Source: HK1 sp965202875
GTDB taxonomy: Bacteria > Pseudomonadota > Gammaproteobacteria > HK1
NCBI GenBank assembly: GCA_965202875.1
Contig: OZ241870.1
Coordinates: 496,001-560,000, forward strand
Reading direction: 5' to 3'
DNA length: 64,000 nucleotides
Made by a program: the position numbers and the translations under genes
Part shown: in pieces, positions 28,488 through 35,783 of the stretch
Layout: every line of letters starts with the position of its first letter
How positions within the stretch are numbered: the first letter of the stretch is position 1
Notes under the pieces: model-generated
The model's input: only the letters and a program-made list of their open reading frames with translations
Told to the model about the DNA's origin: nothing
The model's database searches: none

Positions 28488-28569
28488 GGGTGATTCAGCG
28501 AATATACAGAGGGTGTTTTGGAGTAGATTCAACGGGTGATTCGGCGATAAAATGCGGGGTGATTCGGCG
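28488..28569. repeat. Three direct repeats upstream of ATPase A
   Basis: GGGTGATTCAGCG (28488-28500), GGGTGATTCGGCG (28534-28546) and GGGTGATTCGGCG (28557-28569) are spaced 46 and 23 bp apart, in an AT-richer stretch immediately upstream of the ATPase start at 28474. Two copies persist in the remnant at 30425-30437 and 30471-30483. Candidate operator or iteron array. Confidence 0.55.
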
Positions 28570-28808
28570 CATGACATGGTGCCCGCCTCCGTTCGCAGCG
28601 TCGCCCGACGGGTGCGGACGCCGGCGTTCCCGGCGTGGTTCCGGGGCTGATGTTCGTTCCGAAGGCAACGACGCGGTGCTGGTCGGCGGCCCGCCCTGCT
28701 CCGGTTCTCCGGAGCCGAGGCATCGGGGTCTCGGGCGATGGCGAAGGTGGCGGCGCACCGTGACGTTGGTGGAGATTCCTGCGGGTCCGCGCCCGGTGTT
28801 GATGATGG
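28570..28808. repeat. About 240-bp direct repeat, copy 1
   Basis: Contains GTCGCCCGACGGGTGCGGAC and, further on, GGCATCGGGGTCTCGGGCGA. The same sequence with scattered changes follows the remnant of ATPase A at 30484-30712. No reading frame is conserved between the two, so this is probably the non-coding upstream part of the ATPase A unit. Confidence 0.6.
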
Positions 28809-28810
28809 TA

Positions 28811-28968
28811 TCTCAAGTTTCGGGATTCAAAATACCTTGAATCAGACGATGGATTCCCGCTTTCGCGGGAATGACGTCATTTCAGCGAGACACGTTACTT
28901 TTACGCTGGCCGTCATTCCCGCGAAAGCGGGAATCCATTTCGGTCAGCGAATCCCGAAACTTGAGATA
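28811..28968. mobile_element. 158-bp MITE with nested palindromes
   Basis: Outer ends TCTCAAGTTTCGGGATTC and GAATCCCGAAACTTGAGA are perfect inverted repeats, extendable by TA on each side. Inside, two hairpins with GATTCCCGCTTTCGCGGGAA at 28852-28875 and 28912-28936 face each other. The empty site survives at 31433-31441 (GGTATGACTG), which shows that GTA was duplicated on insertion. No coding capacity. Confidence 0.8.
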
Positions 28969-28994
28969 GTATGACTGCGCGATACCGTGGCGGC

Positions 28995-29051
28995 ATGACC
29001 GTCAAATCCGCCGTCTCTTTCATCGACGAACACCACGCTTTCGCCAGACGC
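28995..29051 (+). pseudogene. ParD-like antitoxin, first 19 codons only
   Basis: MTVKSAVSFIDEHHAFAR is identical to the start of the antitoxin at 31467, and the upstream DNA is conserved too. After HHAFA the sequence passes directly into the 3' end of ATPase B on the other strand. Dead fragment. Confidence 0.8.
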
Positions 29052-29054
29052 TTC

Positions 29055-30227
29055 TCAGGAACGGGCACGCAACTCCTCGGCCAGCGCGCGGACGCCGATC
29101 CCCTCCACGCTCTCCGAAACCGGGTAACGATCGTCGCCCGCGTGCACGACGAAGGCGCGCGCCGGCTCGATGTCCGCACAGGCAAGGTGGAACCCGCGCC
29201 CGACCCTGGCGGACAGTGACCGCTTGATCTCGATCGCCCAGCGCGTACCGTCGTTGTGTTCGACCACGAGATCGATCTCGGCGCCGGCGCTCGTGCGGTA
29301 GAAATACGGCCTTGCCAGCGGCGGCAGGACGGAGAGGAGCGTCTCGATGACGCAGCCTTCCCAGCTTTCCCCGACCACCGGATGCCCCGCGAGCTGCGCA
29401 AGCGATTCGATGCCCAGCAGGGCGTGCACCAGGCCGCTGTCCCGCACGTAGACCTTCGGCGCCTTCACGAGACGCTTGCCGACGTTGGCGTGCAGGGGCG
29501 ACAGCCGGCGCAGCAGCAGCAGATCCGACAGGAGGTCGATGTAGCGGGTCACCGACTGCGCGCTCACCTCCAGCGCCCTCGCGAGCACCGAGGCGTTCAG
29601 CGTCGTCCCCTGGCGGTGCGCGAGCATCGTCCACAGCCGCTCCAGGGTCGTGGCCGGGACGCGCGGCCCGAACGTCGCGACATCACGCTCCAGACAGGTG
29701 CGGATGAAGTCCCTGCGCAACGCCAGACTGTCCCGGTCGCTCTGCGCAAGGTAGCTGTCCGGAAAGCCGCCGCGCAGCCACAGGCGCTCGCGTGCCGCAC
29801 GGGCGTCTTCCACTTCGAGCACGGAGAAGGGCGCCAGATCGATGTACGTGATACGCCCGGCCAGCGTTTCGCCCGACTGGCGCAACAGGTCGATCGACGC
29901 CGACCCCAGGATGAGGAAGCGGCCTCTGCCCTTGCCCTTGCGCCGGCCCCTGTCGATGACACCGCGCAAGGTCGGGAAGAGCTCCGGCATCCGGTGGATT
30001 TCGTCGAGGATGACGAGCCGGTCCTCGGCGTTGTCGAGAAAGAGCGCGGGCTCGGCGAGCCGGTTGCGGTCGTCGCGATCTTCGAGATCGAGGTAGAGGA
30101 CGTTACGCGCCCGGCCGATCTCCAGCGCCAGCGTCGTCTTGCCGACCTGCCGCGGCCCGAGCAGGGCCACCGCGGCTTGGCGGTTCAGGGCGTTTTCGAT
30201 GTCTCGGGTGATGAGTCGCGGGATCAT
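29055..30227 (-). CDS. DUF4143-type AAA ATPase (copy B, intact)
   Basis: 390 residues. Walker A GPRQVGKT at 24-31, Walker B LVILDEIHRMPELF near 70-83, and sensor FLILGSASIDLL. A winged-helix-like segment lies around residue 210, followed by DUF4143 with SWEGCVIETLLSVLPP and the nuclease-like patch YRTSAGAEIDLVVEHNDGTR, WAIEIK. Sequence identity to ATPase A is low apart from the motifs, so the two are different subfamilies that happen to alternate here. Fragments of B lie at 26924-27078. Function is not established for the family. Confidence 0.8.
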   Translation of the reverse strand: MIPRLITRDIENALNRQAAVALLGPRQVGKTTLALEIGRARNVLYLDLEDRDDRNRLAEPALFLDNAEDRLVILDEIHRMPELFPTLRGVIDRGRRKGKGRGRFLILGSASIDLLRQSGETLAGRITYIDLAPFSVLEVEDARAARERLWLRGGFPDSYLAQSDRDSLALRRDFIRTCLERDVATFGPRVPATTLERLWTMLAHRQGTTLNASVLARALEVSAQSVTRYIDLLSDLLLLRRLSPLHANVGKRLVKAPKVYVRDSGLVHALLGIESLAQLAGHPVVGESWEGCVIETLLSVLPPLARPYFYRTSAGAEIDLVVEHNDGTRWAIEIKRSLSARVGRGFHLACADIEPARAFVVHAGDDRYPVSESVEGIGVRALAEELRARS

Positions 30228-30284
30228 CCTTGCAATTTATCCACGTGACGGATGATTTACAAGGAAGAAGAGGATCCGGAGGCC

Positions 30285-30712
30285 AGGAGGCCATGGTGCG
30301 GCCTTCGGGAGAACAGGTGCCGTTTCACGGCCCCAGGGCATGGATAGGGATCACGCCTGCCTCGGTTTCGCCGCGCGTGGCACCATGAAGCAGCACCGTC
30401 CGGGGCGACGGAGCAATGGACAGAGGGTGATTTGGCGAATTCACAGAGGGTGTTTTGGTGTAGATTGAACGGGTGATTCGGCGCATGACATGGTGTCCCG
30501 TCTCCCTTCGCAGTGTCGCCCGACGGGTGCGGACGCTGGCGTTCCCGGCGTGGTTCCGGGCTTGAGGTCCGTTCCGAAGGCATCGCGCGCGCCGGCCGCG
30601 GGCTCGCCCTCCTCCGGTTCTCCGGAGCCAAGGCATCGGGGTCTCGGGCGATAGCGAGGGTGGAGGTGTCTCGTGACGCTGGTGGAGATTCCTGCGAGTC
30701 CGCGGCCGGTGA
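30285..30712 (-). pseudogene. DUF4143 ATPase A, deletion remnant (both ends, no middle)
   Basis: 30195-30385 repeats 27045-27237 (3' end of A and its downstream), and 30386-30712 repeats 28455-28808 (5' flank of A with two of the GGGTGATT boxes). About 1.2 kb of coding sequence between them is missing. The result is non-coding. Confidence 0.75.
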
Positions 30713-30738
30713 ATCCCACCGTCTCCTCCGGCAGCCCG

Positions 30739-30744
30739 TATAAT
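30739..30744 (+). promoter_or_regulatory. Consensus -10 box for hicAB
   Basis: A perfect TATAAT ends eight bases before the GTG of the HicA gene, so transcription should start at or next to the start codon, giving a leaderless message. No -35 is evident. Confidence 0.5.
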
Positions 30745-30751
30745 ACGTAGG

Positions 30752-30934
30752 GTGAAGAGCGCGGACTTGTTCAGGGAGCTGGAACGGGCTGGATGGATCC
30801 TCGACAGGGTGCGCGGCTCGCACCATATCTTCATCCATCCGGGGAAGCCCGGACATGTCAGCGTGCCGCACCCGCGCAAGGATTTGGGCAGAGGCTTGGT
30901 GCGTAAGCTGCGCAGGCAGGCCGGATTGGCGTGA
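30752..30934 (+). CDS. hicA: HicA-type mRNA interferase toxin
   Basis: 60 residues, the normal size. Double-stranded-RNA-binding-like fold that cuts mRNA. MKSADLFRELERAGWILDRV, then RGSHHIFIHPG with the catalytic histidine in G-S-H-H, then VSVPHPRKDLGRGLVRKLRR. Starts at GTG 30752 directly after a TATAAT. The HicB antitoxin follows 11 bases downstream, the usual toxin-first order. It looks intact. Confidence 0.9.
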   Translation: MKSADLFRELERAGWILDRVRGSHHIFIHPGKPGHVSVPHPRKDLGRGLVRKLRRQAGLA

Positions 30935-30945
30935 GGAGAAGGAGC

Positions 30946-31362
30946 ATGAAGTTCCCGATTGCAATCGAGCCGGGGGACGAGACGACAGCCTTCGGGGTCG
31001 TCGTGCCGGATCTGCCAGGGTGCTTTTCCGCCGGCGATACGCTGGAAGCGGCATACGCGAACGCGGCCGAGGCGATCGAGCTGTGGATAGAGGTGGCGCT
31101 GGATGCCGGAGAGACCATTCCCGCACCGGGCAGTCTGTCACGGCATCGGAGCGATCCTGATCTGGCAGGCTGGATCTGGGGCATCGTGGATGTCGACCTG
31201 TCCAGGCTCGACGACGAAGCCGAACATGTCGACGTCATGTTTCCACGCCGCATACTGCGCGCCATCGATTCGTACGCGGAGCGGCAAGGAGAAACGAGAA
31301 ACAAGTTCTTGGCTCGCGCGGCCCTGGACCAGATGCGGCGGGAGACCGCGAGCCCTTCGTGA
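30946..31362 (+). CDS. hicB: HicB-type antitoxin
   Basis: 138 residues from MKFPIAIEPGDETTAFGVVV, with a strong GAGGAGAAGGAG site before ATG 30946. The partial RNase H fold carries VPDLPGCFSAGDTLEAAYAN, then AAEAIELWIE. The C-terminus has a ribbon-helix-helix (DVMFPRRILRAIDSYAERQG) for operator binding. It neutralises the HicA upstream and represses the operon. Complete. Confidence 0.9.
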   Translation: MKFPIAIEPGDETTAFGVVVPDLPGCFSAGDTLEAAYANAAEAIELWIEVALDAGETIPAPGSLSRHRSDPDLAGWIWGIVDVDLSRLDDEAEHVDVMFPRRILRAIDSYAERQGETRNKFLARAALDQMRRETASPS

Positions 31363-31466
31363 CCCGCCGCCGGACGACGGCCTACGACAACTCCCTCAGT
31401 ATCAAGCCCTGCCGCGAGTTCGCGCCCGGCGTTGATGGTGGTATGACTGCGTGATACCGTAGCGAC

Positions 31467-31823
31467 ATGACTGTCAAATCCGCCGTCTCCTTCATCGACG
31501 AACACCACGCTTTCGCCAAGGTGATGGTGGAGCGGGGGGAATTCGCGTCGGTGAGCGCCGTAGTCGCCGCGGGTATTCAAAGGCTCCGGGACGAAGAGGC
31601 CGAGCGCAAAGCCATGCTGGAGGCGATGGCGGAAGAAATCCGCCGCCGTGCGGAGGCTCCCGACGAGGAGTTCGTGGAACACACCCCGGGAGATTTCGCG
31701 AGGATCCTCGAAACGCATTCTCTCGATCACCTGGGGCGATGCCGACTGGATGGGAACGGTCGCGGGGCGTGCGGCGCGGGGACGCGGGTAAAACCGGAGC
31801 ACCCAAATCGGCGTGGCGTTTGA
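31467..31823 (+). CDS. ParD-like antitoxin, toxin missing
   Basis: Ribbon-helix-helix antitoxin: MTVKSAVSFIDEHHAFAKVM, then ERGEFASVSAVVAAGIQRLR, then DEEAERKAMLEAMAEEIRRR. ParD homologues usually end after about 80-90 residues and are followed by ParE. Here the frame runs on to 118 codons through DNA rich in Gly/Arg codons and no ParE follows, so the toxin was probably deleted and the tail is read-through. A 19-codon fragment of the same gene lies at 28995. Confidence 0.7.
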   Translation: MTVKSAVSFIDEHHAFAKVMVERGEFASVSAVVAAGIQRLRDEEAERKAMLEAMAEEIRRRAEAPDEEFVEHTPGDFARILETHSLDHLGRCRLDGNGRGACGAGTRVKPEHPNRRGV

Positions 31824-31901
31824 GCGCATCGTGGAACCGGCATCTGCCTGCTTCGGTATGGCATGATGCCGGACTGACAGCAAGTGGTTGCGGAGGGTGC
31901 G

Positions 31902-32159
31902 ATGGCGACGATCAACGTGCGGCGGCTGGATGACAGTGCGTTCCGGCGTCTCAAGCTACGCGCTACCAGGAACGACCGCTCCCTGGAAGGTAAGGCGCGG
32001 CACATTCTCGAAGGCGCGGTCAAGGGGGAGGTGTCGGCGAAGCACGCGTCTTTCCCGTCTCTGGCGGCGCGGTTGCGGCATGAGACCGTAGGACGCGCGC
32101 AAACCCCATCGGAGGTGCTGATCCGGGAAGACCGTAAGACCGGACACCGGGTCATCTAA
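31902..32159 (+). CDS. FitA/StbC-type antitoxin
   Basis: 85 residues. MATINVRRLDDSAFRRLKLR is the Arc-like ribbon-helix-helix, and RSLEGKARHILEGAV the typical second part. A GGAGG lies five bases from ATG 31902. It precedes a PIN toxin gene whose first codon is one base after its stop, but that toxin is truncated (32161-32223). It is therefore an orphan antitoxin. Confidence 0.8.
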   Translation: MATINVRRLDDSAFRRLKLRATRNDRSLEGKARHILEGAVKGEVSAKHASFPSLAARLRHETVGRAQTPSEVLIREDRKTGHRVI

Positions 32160-32160
32160 A

Positions 32161-32223
32161 TGAGCTTGGTCGTGGATGCCAGCGTCGCGGTCAAATGGCT
32201 GGTCGCGGAGGAGGACTCGGACG
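32161..32223 (+). pseudogene. VapC/FitB-type PIN toxin, first 21 codons only
   Basis: MSLVVDASVAVKWLVAEEDS is a textbook start of a PIN toxin with the first catalytic Asp (VVDAS). After codon 21 the sequence changes to transposon-like DNA and meets a stop at about 32280. It was coupled to the FitA-type antitoxin just upstream. Confidence 0.8.
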
Positions 32224-32374
32224 TGGGCGGGCTGACATCCTGGTGGCTGCCATATCGGAGATGCCGGTTCAAGCGTAAACCCAACCCGTCATAGCCGGAA
32301 CCAAATGCCGGTTGACGGAAAATTTTCGTCGTTTTGACGAAGATTTCATCAAGTAAGAGACTAGGAGGTAAAAG

Positions 32375-33223
32375 ATGGCCGACAGTAAAAATTGTTTCGT
32401 AATCGCTCCGATAGGCGACCCCGACTCGGATACGAGGAAACGATCCGGTCAGGTGCTTAAGCATGTCATCATACCCGCCGTTGCCTCGCTCGGATATGAA
32501 GCTGTTTGTGCGGATCAGATTGAAAAGCCTGGAATTATCACCAGTCAGGTAATCCAACATATTATCACTGACTCTTTAGTCATTGCAGATCTTACAGAAT
32601 ATACCCGTCAGTTGCACAAGGTGTCGGCCCATACGCACGTTCACTGCGCAAAATACGGGGTTTTCCGGCCGAAACAAGGTGTGGCTCAAATTCACTGCCA
32701 GTGAGGATAAGCCACACGCGCTAACGGCCGTTTTCAGACCGTCATTCCCGCGAAAGCGGGAATCCATTTCAATCACGCAAGTCTCTGGATTCCCGCTTTC
32801 GCGGGAATGACGGATTTTCTCGGAGCCCACTCCTGGTCTGATCGGGGAGATAGCGAATCCTTCGATTTATGCAACAATCGGGTATAATCCCAACGTTTTC
32901 TATGAATTGGCAATTCGGCTTGCACTTCGTAAGCCATTTATTCATTTGATGCAAGAAGGAGAACGGATACCTTTTGATGTCGCCAATACACGTACGATTC
33001 ATGTCAACCATCGTGACCTCGATAGTGTTGACTCAGCAAAAAAAACGAAATCATAAATCAGATTAAATCTCTCGAAGAAGATGCTAGCAATATCGAAACA
33101 CCATTTTCTGTATCCTTAGATCTGCAAGCTTTAAAACAAAGTGAAAAACCAGAAGAACGCTCTCTGGCTGACCTTGTAGCAGTAGTATCAGATATAAACA
33201 CAGGTTTAGTCTCTTACCGATGA
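32375..33223 (+). pseudogene. Nucleoside-deoxyribosyltransferase-like gene split by a MITE
   Basis: 5' part: KNCFVIAPIGDPDSDTRKRS, then LGYEAVCADQIEKPGIITSQ, then DSLVIADLTE. After the MITE (32604-32882) the 3' part reads YNPNVFYELAIRLALRKPFI, then IPFDVANTRTIHVNHRDLDS. Removing the MITE and one TATA copy restores one frame. A second lesion is an eight-A tract at 33038-33045 that needs one more A to reach NEIINQIKSLEEDAS and end at 33223. The total would be 188 residues. The D-L-T-x-x-N-P-N-V-x-Y-E-L box is typical of nucleoside 2-deoxyribosyltransferase/TIR-like folds seen in defence islands. It is markedly AT-richer than its neighbours, so recently acquired. Confidence 0.75.
32604..32882. 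mobile_element. 279-bp MITE inserted with TATA duplication
   Basis: Ends CCCGTCAGTTGCA and TGCAACAATCGGG are imperfect inverted repeats, flanked by TATA at 32600-32603 and 32883-32886. It contains two facing hairpins built on GTCATTCCCGCGAAAGCGGG (32741-32766 and 32787-32812), the same palindrome as in the 28811 element. Its left 120 bp recur at 53661-53780. Confidence 0.8.
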
Positions 33224-33248
33224 GATCTTCGACAAAACGACGAAGAAT

Positions 33249-34767
33249 TTATGCGCTATTGTCACAAAGTGTGGGAAGAACTACAGATTCGCGGATGTTG
33301 AGAGCAGTGACCAGAACACGCCTTCCCAGCTTGGTAAGATAGTACTTGTAGCGATGCCCCACTTTCTTGATGAGGCCATGTGTGCGAAGACGCTTGAGAA
33401 GGGAAGAGCAACGAGTCGGTGTGAGCCAGGGAATGTGGGTTCTGAGATCCACGGCTCGAAAACCGCTGATACACCACTCCCCCCGCGCAAGCGTGAGGAA
33501 GAGTTGATGGTCGTCACTGAGGAGCAGATTGAACCCCCGATAAGAGCGGCCATCGGCCTTGACCGGTTGAGCTACCTTGTCGATGGCCTTCCACCCGGCA
33601 TCCGGGTTGTCAATCGCCGCGATGAAGGCCAGATACCGGTCGTTGGCGGCCTGCATCAGCTTGCACAAATCACGCAAGCTGTAGATGCTCTTGCGTAACG
33701 GTGCGAGCTTCCACACTTCGTTCCCATCGCGCTGTTGCACCACACGATGAGTTTTGAAAAAGGAGATGTCGTTGGTCGTGCACTCCACGCGCGCCATGAT
33801 GGCGAATTTGTCGTAGAGCTTGATGCCGGCCGCCCCCATCCGGTGGCGGATGCGTGTTCCCTGAATGCGGGTGCTGAAATCGTTGCCGACCTTCGCCCTG
33901 CCAAGCGCCCGTGAGCTTGCGGCCCAGGAACGTCGCCACCTGGTCGGCCTGAACACTGTGCACGGCGGTACGGACGATGTTGTCGTACAAGGGTTGGAAA
34001 TCGGCTTGCCGATGAAACAACACGTCGGTGGCATACTCCACCTGCATGAGGCTCCAATGGTAGCCGGAGCGGAACCGTTTCAGGGGTGGGCAGAATCGCT
34101 TCGCCCACCGGTTCAGGTGTCGATGAATCTGTTTGGCGTCCAAGCGCTCGGCAAGCCGTTGTGCTTGTTTGAAATCAGAGATGGAGAGGAAGGCGTTGTC
34201 GGCCATCTCATAGGCGATGCCAGCCTTGTCGAGGCGACGCGCAAGCCAGTTGTGTCCGTTGAAGTACACTTGCAGACGAAACGGCGCCCACGTAGGCACC
34301 CGGACGTAGCATAGGCCAAAGCTCTCATCGATGAAGTAAAAGTAGTAATGCAGGCACTTGCTTGTGGATGACTTCAGAGATGTGTGATGTGTCTTCTTGT
34401 CATGCCAGGGGCGATATGACGCACAGGTCTCCATCGCCGAGAAGATATGGACCAAGCCGGGGGGCTCTCCGCGTTCTTTGAGAACATCCTTGATTCTCTG
34501 CTCCTTACGAAAAGCTTTGTGATTGCGAATGAATTCGATCTTGAGATCTGATTTGGCAGCCAAGCGTTGGGCATGGTTGCGTATATCCTCTCGTAACGGC
34601 TGTGCCCATCGAGGAAAGTCGAATAGTCTGAAATCGTGATAGGTGAGATACCCCGCCATGGCCTGGGCGTGGCCGATATCAGGCAACGTTCCCGTGATCA
34701 CAACACGATCGAAGCAGGAGATGACGCCAGCGATCTTGTCCTGGTGACGTTCAACGAACGGATTCAT
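33249..34767 (-). pseudogene. Conserved mobile-DNA-associated protein of unknown role, frameshifted
   Basis: Starts MNPFVERHQDKIAGVISCFD at 34767, then ITGTLPDIGHAQAMAGYL, FPRWAQPLREDIRNHAQRLA and YFYFIDESFGLCYVRVPTW. Near 33884 one extra G shifts the frame; the C-terminal half continues as VGNDFSTRIQGTRIRHRMGA, then TTNDISFFKTHRVVQQRDG, and ends in a winged-helix-like LLKRLRTHGLIKKVGHRYKY. I recognise this as a widespread family of about 440 residues that recurs near transposons and is sometimes labelled MarR-like. Its biochemical role is not known to me. Correcting one base would restore the whole protein. Confidence 0.65.
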
Positions 34768-34869
34768 CGTGACAGCCCCATGTCAGTGTGTCTGAAGAAC
34801 AGTCAGAATACGACATCTCTTTGGTTCCGGCTACGCCGGGTTAGGGTGGTAAAGATGGGTTAGGAAGAT

Positions 34870-35380
34870 TATTCAAGACACGCGAACGTATGGACGGGTC
34901 GAAATCGATGCGGGGATAAGCCGGAGCACCGGGACCTCCGGAGGGAGCTATAACGCGCAGGGCACGCGAGAGGGTCCAACCCGTCTTATTCATGGTTGGT
35001 CAGCGGATGCCGAACGGAGTGTGCCCAACTCGTTGATTTTATGACAACCCCGGCCTTTCGTCTCACAAGTTGAGGTTATCGCAGCAGGAAAATTCGATCT
35101 TGTAATGCCGGGTCGGAAAAATCAGTTTAAGATCAGCCAGTTGCGGCACTATCCTCCGGTGCTCCGTGTAGGGTATGAATAATCCGGGTCCAAAGAAATC
35201 CGGCAAGACGCCCAAGGTGAGTGATTCCGGCCATGCATCACTGGCGAGCAGTGACCTCACACCGCCAGCGGCGGTTACAGACGTTTGATGTTCAACGCCG
35301 GACGCATCAATTTCCATTCCCCTCGTGCCTTGTTCAAGCCCCGCACACTGAATCGCCGGAATCCAAGCCGCAAGCTCCAA
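34870..35380 (-). mobile_element. IS1182-type 3' remnant carrying a MITE
   Basis: 34870-34979 and 35189-35380 together match the IS1182 remnant at 14873-15150. The coding end reads GFRRFSVRGLNKARGEWKLM on the minus strand. The MITE at 34980-35188 interrupts it. The transposase is represented only by its last 30 residues. Confidence 0.7.
34980..35188. mobile_element. 209-bp IS1380-type MITE
   Basis: Ends CCCGTCTTATTCAT and ATGAATAATCCGGG are inverted repeats that resemble those of the IS1380 element at 15641-17418. TCCAA is duplicated at 34975-34979 and 35189-35193. Removing element and duplicate restores the IS1182 3' sequence seen at 14983. Its first 48 bp occur again, inverted, at 55346-55393. 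No coding capacity. Confidence 0.75.
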
Positions 35381-35384
35381 AGTC

Positions 35385-35590
35385 ACCATTCCTATTACGG
35401 AATCACCGGCAACGCCAAGGTGTTGCAGCGCTTCCGGTACTAAGTCGAGAGGCGATGGCGTAAGTGGCTGGACCAGCGTTCGGGGCGCGGGCGGATGACG
35501 TGGGAGCGATTCGACAGGCTGCGGAAGATCTTTTCCCTCCCCAAGCGCGTGTAGTGCATAGTATGTACCATTGCGTAGCGAGTCCATCGC
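35385..35590 (+). pseudogene. Group II intron reverse transcriptase, C-terminal scrap
   Basis: Plus-strand reading HHSYYGITGNAKVLQRF, stop, VERRWRKWLDQRSGRGRMTW, then ERFDRLRKIFSLP, and in another frame ARVVHSMYHCVA matches the maturase C-terminus of group II intron proteins (YYGITGN, R-M-T-W, P-R-V-V-H-S). It has an in-frame stop and a frame break. The downstream GAGCCGGATGC also fits the intron's 3' part. The rest of the intron is absent. Confidence 0.6.
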
Positions 35591-35783
35591 CCGGGGAGCC
35601 GGATGCTCGAATGGGGCACGATCTGCGGGATTCGTCCGCGGCCGGCTACCCGATCTCAAATTCAGATGATGTCTGGGATGGCGCGACTTTCCGTCATCTT
35701 GAATCCCGAAATTTTGGTCAAAATAGATAGATGTCCCTGTACGTGCTGCGTGACTCTTCTTCCTGGCGACAATATGCCGGGCA

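Noticed and set aside
28570..28808. Possible small protein encoded in the 240-bp repeat
   Set aside because: Reading frames are not conserved between this copy and 30484-30712.
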